From Pseudomonas anguilliseptica (GTDB lineage Bacteria > Pseudomonadota > Gammaproteobacteria > Pseudomonadales > Pseudomonadaceae), in assembly GCF_900105355.1 (NCBI RefSeq), contig NZ_FNSC01000001.1:4154001-4218000 (forward strand): a stretch of 64,000 nt of DNA, given 5' to 3'. The notes beneath the pieces were generated by a model. The model did not search any database and was not told where the DNA came from. It was given only the letters and a program-made list of their open reading frames with translations. Position 1 is the stretch's first letter. Every line of letters begins with the position of its first letter. The translations under genes were made by a program, and so were the position numbers. Shown here one piece after another: positions 8,282-16,619 of the stretch.

Positions 8282-9473
8282 GGATCCTCTGAAGTAGCCA
8301 TGCATTTCTGGCTGACGTCAGCCTCTGCTGATTTCGAAAGTGATAAATCGATCAAAAACGATCAGATTACCGGCTCATTTCTGTGTTTTTAGCCGCCGCG
8401 AGCACCTCGCGGCAGCCATTTCCAGCATTACGGGCGCACCTCTCCTGCATTCGTCAGTAAATGTCGGCGCGCCATCCACAGATTTGACAGCGCGAATAAA
8501 GTCACCAGTTGCGCCGTGTTTTTGACCAGGCCACGGAAGCGCGTCTTCACATAACCGAACTGACGCTTGATCACCCGAAACGGATGCTCGACCTTGGCTC
8601 GCACTTGGGCCTTGGCCTTCTCGATTTTGCGCTTGGCTTTGTACAGCGCGCTGCGCTTACCGAGTTTCTTGTAAGTGCTACGCCGTGCTGCAACCTGCCA
8701 GATCACTTGACGGCCCTCATGCTCGGGGCGCTTCTCGACACCGGTATATCCGGCATCGGCCCCCACCATGTTTTCCTCGCCGTGCAGCAGCTTATCGACC
8801 TGGGTGACATCCGCCACGTTGGCGGCAGTACCCACCACGCTGTGCACCAAGCCAGACTCGTCATCCACCCCGATGTGCGCCTTCATGCCGAAGTAATACT
8901 GATTGCCTTTCTTGGTTGAGTGCATCTCAGGGTCACGCTTACCGTTCTTGTTCTTGGTTGAACTCGGCGCGTTGATCAGCGTGGCATCGACGATGGTGCC
9001 TTGGCGCAGCGACAAACCACGGTCACCCAGGTAGCCATTGATCACGGCCAGGATGCCGGCAGCCAGTTCGTGTTTTTCCAGCAAGCGGCGGAAGTTGAGG
9101 ATGGTGGTTTCGTCAGGAATGCGCTCCAGAGTCAGCCCGGCAAACTGGCGTAGGATGGTGGTCTCGTACAGCGCCTCTTCCATCGCCGGGTCGCTGTAAC
9201 CGAACCAGTTTTGCATCAGATGCACTCGCAGCATCGCCATCAGCGGATAGGACGGTCGGCCGCCTTCACCCTTTGGATAATGCGGCTCGATCAAAGCGAT
9301 CAACCCTTTCCATGGCACTACCCGATCCATCTCGATCAGGAACAATTCTTTGCGGGTCTGCTTGCGCTTGCCGGCATACTCGGCGTCGGCGAAGGTCATC
9401 TGCTTCATCGGAAAACTCGGCGGGTGGAGTGCGGATATTTTGCCAAAATCAGGAAGTCTTTTTCAGACCATCC
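8282..9473 (-). mobile_element. IS5-family insertion sequence, apparently complete
   Basis: The element is bounded by imperfect inverted repeats: GGATCCTCTGAAGTAG reading inward at 8282-8297, and GGATGGTCTGAAAAAG reading inward on the other strand from 9473, 12 of 16 identical. It encodes one full-length transposase. IS5 elements duplicate a 4-bp YTAR target. Here the flanks are TTAA on the left and CTAA on the right: both fit the target rule but they are not identical. The left neighbour is IS66 DNA and the right is a truncated integrase. This pattern fits recombination between two copies, or a deletion beside the element, rather than one simple insertion. Confidence 0.8.
8428..9408 (-). CDS. 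IS5-family DDE transposase
   Basis: A 326-residue transposase that is intact. The catalytic acidic triad can be placed at Asp141 (GTIVDATLI), Asp218 (GADAGYTG) and Glu274 (KVEHPFRVIKRQFGY). The last block fits the Y-R-E-K signature of the IS4/IS5 superfamily. The N-terminal part starts MKQMTFADAEYAGKRKQTRK, as in many IS5-subgroup elements of Pseudomonas. It lies inside an element with recognisable ends, so it is probably still mobile. The reading frame is free of stops. Confidence 0.95.
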   Translation of the reverse strand: MKQMTFADAEYAGKRKQTRKELFLIEMDRVVPWKGLIALIEPHYPKGEGGRPSYPLMAMLRVHLMQNWFGYSDPAMEEALYETTILRQFAGLTLERIPDETTILNFRRLLEKHELAAGILAVINGYLGDRGLSLRQGTIVDATLINAPSSTKNKNGKRDPEMHSTKKGNQYYFGMKAHIGVDDESGLVHSVVGTAANVADVTQVDKLLHGEENMVGADAGYTGVEKRPEHEGRQVIWQVAARRSTYKKLGKRSALYKAKRKIEKAKAQVRAKVEHPFRVIKRQFGYVKTRFRGLVKNTAQLVTLFALSNLWMARRHLLTNAGEVRP

Positions 9474-10416
9474 CTAAATCAAACCGGCCGGTAAGCTGTT
9501 GTACCTGCTCTATTACGGCTAAAGCCTGGCGGGACAACGGCACCAAATGGGGGGGTCCCATTTTGGCCCCACGGTGCGAACGCTTGACCCCTTCAATCTC
9601 GGTACGCTCGCCAGGCATCGTCCAGATTGCCCGCTTCAAATCGAACTCAGGCCAGCGGGCAAAACGCAGCTCACTGGAGCGGACGAAAACCAGCAGAGTC
9701 AGCATGGTTGCAAGTCGCGTTAGCGGTCGCCCGCCATCAGCTTCAATGCGCCCTATCAGCTCCGGCAATCGATCCAGCGGCAGCGCAGGCCGATGCTTGG
9801 TCTTGGGGCTAACAGTGCCACCTATCAAGTCCAATGCCGGATTGAACTCAATCAGGTTCTGCTGAACAGCAACGCGCATGATGCCGACGATGCGCTGGCG
9901 CAAGCGACCAACCAGATCAAGCGCCCCTCGCTTCTCAACAATTTTGAGGGCTGCCAGTAGGTCACGCGTTTTCAGCTCAGATACCAAGCGTTTGCCAAGT
10001 ACTGGAAAAAGGTCAGCCTCAATCTCTTTCAGCACCCTAGCCGCATGGTCTTTCGACCACTTGCCCATCCTGGCATGCCAGTCCCGCGCCACAGCCTCGA
10101 AAGTATTTGTGCCAGCTGCGGCCTCATCAATCTTCACTTGGCGTGCTTGCTCGACAGGGTCAAGCCCGTTAGCTAGCAACTCCAATGCATCTGCTCGCCG
10201 CTCCCTGGCCCCCTTGAGCGTCAGCGCCGGGTAATTACCAAATGCGGTCAAGCCGCCACGGCCGTCTGGCTTGGTGTATTTGAATCGCCAGGACTTCACG
10301 CCCGTAGGTTTAACCAACAGGTACAACCCTTGGCCATCAAATAGCTTGTAGTCCTTTTCGCGTGGCCTGGCGGCCTCGCATTTCGGGTCTGTCAGAGGGG
10401 TGACAGTGCGCGCCAT
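9474..10416 (-). pseudogene. P4-type tyrosine integrase, truncated by IS5-type element
   Basis: This reads as the N-terminal about 314 residues of a P4-like integrase (usual length about 400). The DUF4102 arm-binding domain is seen in DGQGLYLLVKPTG and GLTAFGNYPALTLKGAR. The core domain retains the first catalytic Arg at 246 (FVRSSELRFARW) and the HLVPLS segment near 290. The HxxR motif and the nucleophilic Tyr are lost where the IS5-type element begins at 9473. The formal stop codon at 9463 lies inside the insertion sequence. The gene starts 160 bp from the 3' end of tRNA-Leu, the expected arrangement for an island integrated at a tRNA gene, but no island cargo remains. Confidence 0.88.
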
Positions 10417-10505
10417 AGGGATACGTTCCTTGTCGAACCAAACATATCCCTAAACGTATCCCTAAAATGCGGAGCTGTACAGGATCATTCAAAAACATAC
10501 TGGCA

Positions 10506-10533
10506 CAAAAAAACCGGCAAGAGTGCCGGTTTT
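10506..10533 (-). terminator. Rho-independent terminator after the tRNA-Leu gene
   Basis: On the minus strand AAAACCGGCA-CTCT-TGCCGGTTTT forms a 10-bp stem with a 4-base loop and runs into T residues. It lies 44 bases after the tRNA-Leu 3' end, between it and the integrase remnant, and probably ends the tRNA transcript. Confidence 0.8.
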
Positions 10534-10576
10534 AGTGGGTTTCAGGTTCATACAGGAACATCTGAAATCATGTACA

Positions 10577-10663
10577 TGGTGCCCGAAGCCGGGGTCGAAC
10601 CGGCACGAGGTTACCCTCGAGGGATTTTAAGTCCCTTGCGTCTACCGATTTCGCCATTCGGGC
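10577..10663 (-). tRNA. tRNA-Leu (anticodon TAA)
   Basis: The minus strand gives an 87-base tRNA with a long variable arm, GCCCGAA/TTCGGGC acceptor stem, GGTTCGACCCC T-arm and encoded CCA. The anticodon loop ACTTAAAAT gives TAA, so Leu(UUA). It is the last gene of the Gly-Cys-Leu cluster and its 3' end faces the integrase remnant, so it is the likely attachment site of a former island. The tRNA itself is intact. Confidence 0.96.
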
Positions 10664-10735
10664 GGTAGCGCTGCATTGCGAGGCTTGGACTATATGCAGC
10701 CCTTGGATACCTCGCAAGGTTTCAAGCTTAAATGA

Positions 10736-10770
10736 AAAAGCCTCGTAAATCAGTGATCTACGAGGCTTTT
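10736..10770. terminator. Hairpin between tRNA-Cys and tRNA-Leu
   Basis: AAAAGCCTCGTA and TACGAGGCTTTT form a 12-bp stem around an 11-base loop. It resembles a bidirectional intrinsic terminator. It lies inside the tRNA cluster, so it may be a partial terminator or a processing signal for the precursor. Confidence 0.55.
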
Positions 10771-10775
10771 CTAAT

Positions 10776-10849
10776 TGGAGGCTGAGGTCGGAATCGAACC
10801 GGCGTTCACGGATTTGCAATCCGGTGCATAACCACTCTGCTACTCAGCC
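10776..10849 (-). tRNA. tRNA-Cys (anticodon GCA)
   Basis: The minus strand gives a 74-base tRNA with GGCTGAG/CTCAGCC acceptor stem, GGTTCGATTCC T-arm and encoded CCA. The anticodon loop ATTGCAAAT gives GCA, so Cys. It is the middle gene of the Gly-Cys-Leu cluster downstream of pgsA, an order conserved in Pseudomonas. Confidence 0.96.
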
Positions 10850-10858
10850 TTGAAACTA

Positions 10859-10882
10859 AACGGACCGTGTAAACGGTCCGTT
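10859..10882. other. Perfect hairpin between tRNA-Gly and tRNA-Cys
   Basis: AACGGACCGT-GTAA-ACGGTCCGTT is a perfect 10-bp stem with a tetraloop, 9 bases from the 5' end of tRNA-Cys and 5 bases from the 3' end of tRNA-Gly. No T run follows, so a role in precursor processing is more likely than termination. Confidence 0.5.
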
Positions 10883-10887
10883 GAAAT

Positions 10888-10963
<76 letters not shown>

Positions 10964-10983
10964 TTGTCGTGCTGACGGCCGCC

Positions 10984-11011
10984 ATTCTATAGCTTCAGAA
11001 CGGCCCGTCAA
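10984..11011 (-). promoter_or_regulatory. Sigma-70 promoter of the tRNA-Gly-Cys-Leu cluster
   Basis: On the minus strand TTGACG (11006-11011) and TAGAAT (10984-10989) are 16 bases apart, each matching 5 of 6 consensus positions. A GC-rich stretch (GGCGGC) follows the -10, as is usual for stable RNA promoters under stringent control. The predicted start lies about 13 bases before the mature tRNA-Gly 5' end. Confidence 0.7.
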
Positions 11012-11030
11012 CCCCTTGATTCAAAAAAGC

Positions 11031-11597
11031 TTATTTCTTTTCCGCGGTGATTCGCAGGTGTGGCCATGCAGCCAGCAGGTACTGCGCCATCGACCACAAG
11101 GTAAGTACCGCGGCAATGATCAGCAGCGCGTAACCGAGCACAACCCAGGCGGTAAAGGTCGGTGGATTGGCCAGCAAAATTACCAGGGCAACCATCTGTG
11201 CGGCGGTTTTCCATTTTGCCAACTTGGATACGGCAACATGCGCACGGGCACCTATCTCTGCCATCCATTCACGCAGTGCCGAAACCACAATTTCGCGACC
11301 GATGATGATGGCCGCAGGCAGCGTCAACCAGAGATTGGCGTGCTCAGCCACCAGTAACACCAGAGCAACCGCCACCATCAGCTTGTCGGCAACCGGATCG
11401 AGGAAAGCACCAAAAGGCGTGCTCTGCTCCCATCGACGGGCCAGATAACCATCCAGCCAGTCCGTTGCCGCTGCGACTGAAAACACCGCGCTAGCGGCCC
11501 AATAGCTCCAGCTGAAGGGCAGGTAGAACAGCAGAATAAACACCGGGATCAGCAGTACACGGAGCACGGTCAGCAGGTTGGGGATATTCATCGACAC
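11031..11597 (-). CDS. pgsA: CDP-diacylglycerol--glycerol-3-phosphate 3-phosphatidyltransferase
   Basis: The 188-residue integral membrane enzyme makes phosphatidylglycerophosphate, the committed step to phosphatidylglycerol and cardiolipin. The CDP-alcohol phosphotransferase signature is complete: Asp49-Gly50, Ala53-Arg54, Gly63, Asp67 and Asp71 (in [11 protein letters not shown] and [10 protein letters not shown]). Four or five hydrophobic helices are visible. The protein starts [18 protein letters not shown], as PgsA proteins do. It lies 27 bp after uvrC and upstream of the tRNA cluster, the conserved gacA-uvrC-pgsA order. Confidence 0.95.
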   Translation of the reverse strand: MSMNIPNLLTVLRVLLIPVFILLFYLPFSWSYWAASAVFSVAAATDWLDGYLARRWEQSTPFGAFLDPVADKLMVAVALVLLVAEHANLWLTLPAAIIIGREIVVSALREWMAEIGARAHVAVSKLAKWKTAAQMVALVILLANPPTFTAWVVLGYALLIIAAVLTLWSMAQYLLAAWPHLRITAEKK

Positions 11598-11624
11598 GAC
11601 TTGGCGGTAAAGAGAGCCAGCATT

Positions 11625-13469
11625 CTACTCACTGTGCAGGGCCGCATAAATCAACTCGGCGAGTTTTTTACTGATCCCTGGTGCTTTGGCAATTTCTTCG
11701 ATGCTGGCGCGGGACAGTTCCTGTAGCCCGCCGAAGTGGTTGAGCAGCTCACGCCGGCGCTTGGGGCCTACGCCAGCAACTTCCTCAAGGATGGAGGTAC
11801 GTCGAGTTTTGCCACGACGTGCGCGGTGCCCGGTAATGGCAAAGCGGTGCGATTCATCGCGAATCTGCTGAATCAGATGCAGTGCCGGTGAATTGCCCGG
11901 CAAAGTAAATTCATGGGCGGCGTCATTCAGATACAGGGTTTCCAAGCCCGGTTTGCGCGTAGTGCCTTTAGCAACGCCAAGCAGAATCAGGTCTGGCACC
12001 GCCAGCTCTTCGAGCACTTCGCGGGCCATCGCCAGTTGGCCTTTACCGCCGTCCACCAGCAGGATGTCCGGCAGCTTGCCTTCGCCATCCTTGATCTTGC
12101 TGAAGCGCCGAGTCAGCGCCTGGTGCATGGCGTCGTAATCGTCACCGGGCGTCACGCCTTCGATGTTGTAGCGGCGGTAATCGGATTTCAGCGGACCTTC
12201 CGGGCCAAATACCACGCAGGAAGCAACCGTCGCCTCGCCGCTGGAGTGGCTGATGTCGAAGCACTCCAGGCGTTGCGGTACTTCATCCATGTCCAGCGCC
12301 TGAGCCAGGGCATCAAAGCGCGCGGCAACGTGCTGCCGATTGGCCAGGCGCGCCGCCAGGGCTTGCTCGGCATTCGTCACGGCCAACTGTTGCCAGCGCG
12401 CGCGGGTACCGCGTACGCGGTAGCTGATACTCAGCTCACGGCCGCGTAACTCATCAATGGCGGCGATCAGCGTGGCGAAATCTTCGTGTTGCGCATTGAC
12501 GATCAACTCGCTCGGCAGGTCGCGTTCCTGGCTGCTCAGGTAGTACTGCGCAAGGAAGGCCAGCAGTACGCCACCGCCCTCCTCCTCAATGGCCACCTGC
12601 GGGAAAAAATTTTTACTGCCAAGCACCCGGCCGCCGCGTACGCTGATCAAATGCACACATGCACCGCCTGGATTGACCATGGCCGCGACCACGTCCACAT
12701 CACCGGTGCCGCCTTCCATGCTCTGCTGATCCTGCACGCGGCGCAGCAGTGATATCTGATCGCGCAGCCCAGCCGCCCGCTCGAAATCGAGGGCCATGGC
12801 GGCAGCTTGCATGCCACTGGACAGCTCATCAGTCAGGGCATTGCTGCGCCCCTCAAGAAACATCACCGAATGGCGTACGTCGTCAGCATACTCAGCGGGT
12901 TCTACCAGGCCGACACAGGGGCCTTTGCAGCGCTTGATCTGGTATTGCAGGCAGGGCCGCGTGCGATTTTTGTAGAAGCTGTCCTCGCACTGGCGCACCA
13001 GAAAGGTCTTTTGCAACAGGTTGAGGCTCTCGCGGATGGCGCCGGCGCTGGGATATGGGCCAAAGTAACGGCCTTTCTGCTTTTTCGCCCCGCGGTGGAT
13101 GCTCAGGCGCGGGAAATCACCATCGGATAGAAACACATAGGGGTACGACTTATCGTCGCGCAGCAGAATGTTGTAGGGCGGCCGCCATTCCTTGATGAGC
13201 GTCTGTTCAAGCAGCAACGCTTCGGTTTCATTGGCGGTGATGGTGGTTTCTATCTGCGCGATGCGGCCCACTAACGCGGCGGTCTTAGGCGCTAACCCGT
13301 TTTGGCGGAAGTAGCTGGCCAGGCGCTTTTTCAGGTTCTTGGCTTTACCGACATAGAGCAGCTTGGCGTCGACATCGAACATGCGGTACACGCCAGGGCG
13401 ACCGCTGCAGGTGGAGATAAACGCGCTGGAATCGAAAGCTGCGCGGCTGTCGTCAGCTGCTGGCATCAA
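11625..13469 (-). CDS. uvrC: Excinuclease ABC subunit C
   Basis: The 614-residue nuclease makes the dual incisions in nucleotide excision repair with UvrB bound to damaged DNA. The N-terminal GIY-YIG domain is seen in [26 protein letters not shown] at about residues 23-50. A cysteine-bearing segment follows ([13 protein letters not shown]), then the UVR UvrB-binding motif near 205-235, the RNase H-like domain with [16 protein letters not shown] and [10 protein letters not shown], and a C-terminal helix-hairpin-helix ([15 protein letters not shown]). The start at 13469 overlaps the gacA end by 17 bases. The second Met codon at 13466 is an alternative. Co-transcription with gacA is the rule in gammaproteobacteria. 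Confidence 0.96.
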   Translation of the reverse strand: MMPAADDSRAAFDSSAFISTCSGRPGVYRMFDVDAKLLYVGKAKNLKKRLASYFRQNGLAPKTAALVGRIAQIETTITANETEALLLEQTLIKEWRPPYNILLRDDKSYPYVFLSDGDFPRLSIHRGAKKQKGRYFGPYPSAGAIRESLNLLQKTFLVRQCEDSFYKNRTRPCLQYQIKRCKGPCVGLVEPAEYADDVRHSVMFLEGRSNALTDELSSGMQAAAMALDFERAAGLRDQISLLRRVQDQQSMEGGTGDVDVVAAMVNPGGACVHLISVRGGRVLGSKNFFPQVAIEEEGGGVLLAFLAQYYLSSQERDLPSELIVNAQHEDFATLIAAIDELRGRELSISYRVRGTRARWQQLAVTNAEQALAARLANRQHVAARFDALAQALDMDEVPQRLECFDISHSSGEATVASCVVFGPEGPLKSDYRRYNIEGVTPGDDYDAMHQALTRRFSKIKDGEGKLPDILLVDGGKGQLAMAREVLEELAVPDLILLGVAKGTTRKPGLETLYLNDAAHEFTLPGNSPALHLIQQIRDESHRFAITGHRARRGKTRRTSILEEVAGVGPKRRRELLNHFGGLQELSRASIEEIAKAPGISKKLAELIYAALHSE

Positions 13470-14097
13470 TCATGCCGTGGCGCACGGCCAGAAGGGCCAG
13501 CTCGACATCGCTGGTGATCGACAGCTTTTCGAAGATGCGATAGCGGTAAGTGTTTACGGTTTTCGGCGACAGGCAGAGCTTGTCGGAGATGGCCTGAACC
13601 TTCTGGCAGCCGGCGATCATCAACGCGATCTGGATTTCACGCTCGGAGAGCAGATCGAACGGCGAATTGTTGCTTTGTGGCTGGAACGACTTGAGAGCCA
13701 GTTGCTGGGCAATCTGTGGGCTGATATAGCGCTGGCCGCTGAATACCATGCGGATGGCTTGAACCATTTCTTCCAGGGCCGCGCCCTTGGTCAGGTAACC
13801 AGCAGCACCGGCCTGCAGCAGGCGCGTAGGGAACGGATCTTCTTCGCAGACGGTAACCGCAACGACTTTGAGGTCAGGATGGCTGCGAATCAGCTTGCGC
13901 GTGGCCTCGAGGCCACCGATGCCCGGCATCTTGATGTCCATCAGGACAACATCGGGCTTCAGCTCGCGGGCTTTCTTCAGGGATTCTTCGCCAGACTCGG
14001 CTTGACCAACTACATGCAAACCGTCGATATCAGCCAGCATGCGGGTGATGCCGGTACGTACCAGGTCGTGGTCATCAACAACTAGCACCCTGATCAA
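13453..14097 (-). CDS. gacA: Response regulator GacA
   Basis: GacA is the response regulator of the GacS/GacA system that controls small RNAs of the Rsm pathway and so secondary metabolism and biofilm traits. The receiver domain shows the acidic pair at Asp8-Asp9, the phospho-acceptor Asp54 in [11 protein letters not shown] and the late Lys in TKGA. The C-terminal LuxR/FixJ helix-turn-helix is seen in [12 protein letters not shown] and [21 protein letters not shown] chose the TTG at 14097, which gives the 214 residues usual for GacA starting (L/M)[11 protein letters not shown] and has GGGGTG nearby. An ATG six codons upstream (14115) is the alternative. Confidence 0.95.
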   Translation of the reverse strand: MIRVLVVDDHDLVRTGITRMLADIDGLHVVGQAESGEESLKKARELKPDVVLMDIKMPGIGGLEATRKLIRSHPDLKVVAVTVCEEDPFPTRLLQAGAAGYLTKGAALEEMVQAIRMVFSGQRYISPQIAQQLALKSFQPQSNNSPFDLLSEREIQIALMIAGCQKVQAISDKLCLSPKTVNTYRYRIFEKLSITSDVELALLAVRHGMIDASS

Positions 14098-14235
14098 GCG
14101 ACACCCCGTTTGCATCAGCCGCCAAGAGCAGCTGGTTGGGTTGGAAGGCTGGAGATTTGTTAATCCCAGCTTGACGCATAACCGTCAAAATGCAAGCGCC
14201 AGTAAAGCTGCCCAAGAATGACGGCCAGAGGAATA

Positions 14236-14325
14236 TGGCGGAAGCGGTGAGATTCGAACTCACGGAAGAGTTTCCCCTTCGACGGTTTTCAAGACCGTTG
14301 CATTCAACCGCTCTGCCACGCTTCC
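14236..14325 (-). tRNA. tRNA-Ser (anticodon TGA)
   Basis: The minus strand gives a 90-base tRNA with the long variable arm of serine tRNAs, GGAAGCG/CGCTTCC acceptor stem and encoded CCA. The anticodon loop TCTTGAAAA gives TGA, so Ser(UCA). It stands alone, upstream of and in the same direction as gacA, with its own promoter. Confidence 0.96.
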
Positions 14326-14342
14326 GGCGATTGCGGGCGGCA

Positions 14343-14370
14343 ATCTTACCCGAACGCAACACGCTGTCAA
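14343..14370 (-). promoter_or_regulatory. Strong sigma-70 promoter of tRNA-Ser
   Basis: On the minus strand a perfect -35 TTGACA (14365-14370) and a -10 TAAGAT (14343-14348) are 16 bases apart. The predicted start is about 11 bases upstream of the mature tRNA. The promoter lies back to back with that of yccA. Confidence 0.75.
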
Positions 14371-14380
14371 ACTCTACGTA

Positions 14381-14408
14381 TTGGCTCTCTATCTGCCTCT
14401 GCTATGAT
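14381..14408 (+). promoter_or_regulatory. Candidate sigma-70 promoter of yccA
   Basis: TTGGCT (14381-14386) and TATGAT (14403-14408) are 16 bases apart, about 50 bases before the yccA ATG. The -35 matches 4 of 6 and the -10 matches 5 of 6 consensus positions. Confidence 0.55.
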
Positions 14409-14457
14409 CGGGCCTGACCTTGGTCACGGAACCATCAGCCATTTCAGGAGTGTCGCC

Positions 14458-15126
14458 ATGAACGAACACAATTATGCACTTGACCATACGCAGGTTGAGC
14501 AGCAAGAAGTCAGCCGCGTCCTGCGCAACACCTACGGCCTGCTGGCCATCACCCTGGCCTTCAGCGGCCTGGTGGCGTACATCGCACAGCGCGCCAATGT
14601 GCCTTATCCGAATATCTTCGTGGTGCTGATCGGCTTTTACGGCCTGTTCTTCCTCACTGCCAAACTGCGTAACTCGGCCTGGGGCCTGGTTTCGACCCTC
14701 GCTCTGACCGGCTTTATGGGCTACACCCTCGGCCCGATCCTCAATCGCTATATGGGCATGGCCAACGGTGCTGAAGTTGTCAGTTCCGCTTTCGCCATGA
14801 CAGCCCTGGTGTTCTGCGGTCTGTCGGCTTACGTACTGACCACCCGCAAAGACATGAGCTTCCTCAGTGGATTTATCACTGCAGGTTTCTTTGTTCTGCT
14901 GGGCGCGATGGTTGCCGGCTTCTTCTTCGAGATCAGCGGTCTGCAGCTGGCGATCAGCGCAGGTTTTGTGCTGTTTTCTTCGGTCTGCATCCTGTATCAG
15001 ACCAGCGAAATCATTCACGGTGGTGAGCGTAACTACATCATGGCGACCATCAGCCTGTATGTATCGATCTACAACCTGTTCGTCAGCCTGCTGCAGATTT
15101 TCGGCATCATGGGCAGCGACGACTGA
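14458..15126 (+). CDS. yccA: Bax inhibitor-1/YccA family inner membrane protein
   Basis: A 222-residue protein with seven predicted membrane helices. It belongs to the BI-1/YccA family, whose E. coli member is a substrate and modulator of the FtsH protease. The family pattern is clear in [18 protein letters not shown] near residue 20, in [10 protein letters not shown], and in [17 protein letters not shown] in the last third. The C-terminus ends in the acidic GSDD, as in other pseudomonads. The ATG at 14458 is chosen because AGGAG lies seven bases upstream. A frame-open ATG at 14404 would overlap the promoter. A strong terminator follows the stop, so the gene is monocistronic. Confidence 0.92.
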   Translation: MNEHNYALDHTQVEQQEVSRVLRNTYGLLAITLAFSGLVAYIAQRANVPYPNIFVVLIGFYGLFFLTAKLRNSAWGLVSTLALTGFMGYTLGPILNRYMGMANGAEVVSSAFAMTALVFCGLSAYVLTTRKDMSFLSGFITAGFFVLLGAMVAGFFFEISGLQLAISAGFVLFSSVCILYQTSEIIHGGERNYIMATISLYVSIYNLFVSLLQIFGIMGSDD

Positions 15127-15140
15127 TTTACGCTGCTGTG

Positions 15141-15166
15141 AAAAGCCCGCTTCGGCGGGCTTTTTT
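15141..15166 (+). terminator. Rho-independent terminator after yccA
   Basis: AAAAGCCCGC-TTCG-GCGGGCTTTTTT forms a GC-rich stem with the very stable UUCG loop and a T run, 15 bases after the yccA stop. Confidence 0.9.
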
Positions 15167-15234
15167 ATGCCTACCACGCGCATCTTGGTGGCTCAGGCTT
15201 TATCATTCCGGCAAATTGGCTTGCCGGGTTTGCT

Positions 15235-15627
15235 ATGAAGTTTGCCATCGCTCTGTTCTCTGCTCCTCATGCGCCCTCCTCCCGCCGCGCGCTGCGCTTT
15301 GCTCAGGCGGCATTGGCAGGTGGGCATGAGATCGTGCGGCTGTTCTTTTATCAGGACGGGGTACACAGCGCCTCGAGCAATGTGGTCTGCGCGCAGGATG
15401 AAGTGGATCTGCCACGTGAATGGCGTGAGTTAGTGCAAACGCAGCAGCTGGATGGCGTCGTGTGTATCGCCGCAGCCTTGCGCCGTGGCGTGCTGAATGA
15501 CGATGAAGCACAGCGCTATTCACGCACAGCCGCCAACCTGGGCGCGCCTTGGGAGCTTTCCGGGCTAGGCCAACTGCACGAAGCGACGCAGCTGGCGGAT
15601 CGCCTAGTGTGTTTTGGAGGCCCTTGA
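15235..15627 (+). CDS. tusD: Sulfurtransferase complex subunit TusD
   Basis: TusD receives persulfide sulfur from TusA in the relay that supplies MnmA for 2-thiouridine in tRNA. The 130-residue protein has the DsrE fold and the active-site Cys77 in DGVVCIAAALRRGV, corresponding to Cys78 of E. coli TusD. It is the first gene of a compact tusD-tusC-tusB-tusE-ybiB run with overlapping or abutting ends, so the products are probably translated together. TusB, TusC and TusD form a heterohexamer in the cytoplasm. MnmA, the receiving enzyme, is encoded in this window at 36037. Confidence 0.94.
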   Translation: MKFAIALFSAPHAPSSRRALRFAQAALAGGHEIVRLFFYQDGVHSASSNVVCAQDEVDLPREWRELVQTQQLDGVVCIAAALRRGVLNDDEAQRYSRTAANLGAPWELSGLGQLHEATQLADRLVCFGGP

Positions 15628-15628
15628 A

Positions 15629-15988
15629 ATGAGTAAGTCGCTGCTGATCATCAGCCGCCAAGCCCCGTGGTCCGGTCCTGGTGCGCGGGAAGCACTGGAT
15701 GTCGCGCTGGCCGGCGGCGCCTTCGATTTGCCGATTGGCCTGCTGTTTCTTGATGACGGGGTATTTCAGCTGAGTGGTGCGCAACAACCGGCCAATTTGC
15801 AGCAGAAAGACCTCAGCGCCAATCTCCAGGCCTTGCCAATGTTCGGGGTCGAGGCACTGTATGCCTCGCAGCGCAGCCTGGATGAGCGCGGCCTGGGTGA
15901 TTACTCCAGCTGTCTGGTTGTCGAGCGTCTCGATGACTCCTCGATAAGTACCTTGATTGACCGCTACAACCAGGTGATTACGCTCTGA
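15629..15988 (+). CDS. tusC: Sulfurtransferase complex subunit TusC
   Basis: The 119-residue DsrF-like protein is a structural subunit of the TusBCD sulfur relay complex. It starts MSKSLLIISRQAPWSGPGAREALD and has the DLPIGLLFLDDGVF strand-loop typical of TusC. I chose the ATG at 15629, one base after the tusD stop and with GGAGG ten bases upstream, over an in-frame ATG at 15614 inside tusD. The stop codon overlaps the tusB start by one base, so coupling is likely. Confidence 0.93.
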   Translation: MSKSLLIISRQAPWSGPGAREALDVALAGGAFDLPIGLLFLDDGVFQLSGAQQPANLQQKDLSANLQALPMFGVEALYASQRSLDERGLGDYSSCLVVERLDDSSISTLIDRYNQVITL

Positions 15989-16287
15989 TGGCTACCTTGC
16001 ACGTACTCTCGCACTCGCCCTTTACCGATAGCCGTCTGAGCAGTTGCTTGCGTATTCTCGGCTGCCAGGATGCCCTACTGCTTTGTGGTGATGCGGTATA
16101 TGCCTTACAGGACGGTAGCGCACAGCGTCAGGCGCTGGAACTGATGCCAGAAGCTATCGCACTGTATGCTCTGGATGAAGATGTGCATGCGCGCGGCCTT
16201 GCTTACCCTGCCCGCCTCGTACTGGTCGATTACCCTGCGTTCGTTGCCCTGAGCTGCCAATACGACAAGGTAAACACTTGGCTATGA
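15988..16287 (+). CDS. tusB: Sulfurtransferase complex subunit TusB
   Basis: The 99-residue DsrH-like protein completes the TusBCD complex. Typical features are the N-terminal MATLHVLSHSPF, the central CQDALLLCGDAVYAL segment and the end CQYDKVNTWL. It overlaps tusC by one base and tusE by four (ATGA). The order D-C-B-E is that of E. coli and P. aeruginosa, although E. coli has tusE elsewhere. Confidence 0.93.
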   Translation: MATLHVLSHSPFTDSRLSSCLRILGCQDALLLCGDAVYALQDGSAQRQALELMPEAIALYALDEDVHARGLAYPARLVLVDYPAFVALSCQYDKVNTWL

Positions 16288-16619
16288 GCACGCTGAATGT
16301 TGAAGGTCGCAGCTTGGCGCTGGACAAAGATGGCTATCTGGTCGATCTGGCGGATTGGTCCGAAGCCAGCGCGCATGCCCTGGCGCAACGTGAAGGCATC
16401 AACCTGAGTGCCGAGCACTGGGAAATCCTCTGGCTGGTGCGCAGCTTTTACGACGAGTTTCAGTTGTCCCCAGCCAACCGTCCGCTGATCAAGTTTATTG
16501 CCGTCAAACTCGGCCCCGAGAAAGGCAATAGCCTGAACCTCAATCGCCTGTTCAATGGCGCTCCCGCCAAACTTGCCGCCAAGCTGGCGGGCCTGCCCAA
16601 GCCGACCAATTGTCTATGA
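16284..16619 (+). CDS. tusE: Sulfur relay protein TusE/DsrC
   Basis: TusE accepts the persulfide from TusD and hands it to MnmA. The 111-residue protein is a DsrC-fold carrier with the reactive Cys110 in the penultimate position (PTNCL) and the conserved GYLVDLADWSEASA and LTAEHWEILWLVRxFY-like regions near the start. The Cys at the usual upstream position of the dissimilatory DsrC is absent, as expected for the TusE branch. The ATG at 16284 overlaps the tusB stop, and the TGA overlaps the ybiB ATG. Confidence 0.93.
   Translation: MSTLNVEGRSLALDKDGYLVDLADWSEASAHALAQREGINLSAEHWEILWLVRSFYDEFQLSPANRPLIKFIAVKLGPEKGNSLNLNRLFNGAPAKLAAKLAGLPKPTNCL

Noticed and set aside
8340..8368. TGATAAATCGATCAA-type dyad within the IS5-type element
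   Set aside because: Spacing does not fit ANR and it lies in the non-coding end of the insertion sequence.
14389..15183. 264-codon minus-strand frame opposite yccA
   Set aside because: Runs through the yccA promoter and terminator; composition rich in His, Gln and Asp as in antisense shadows.
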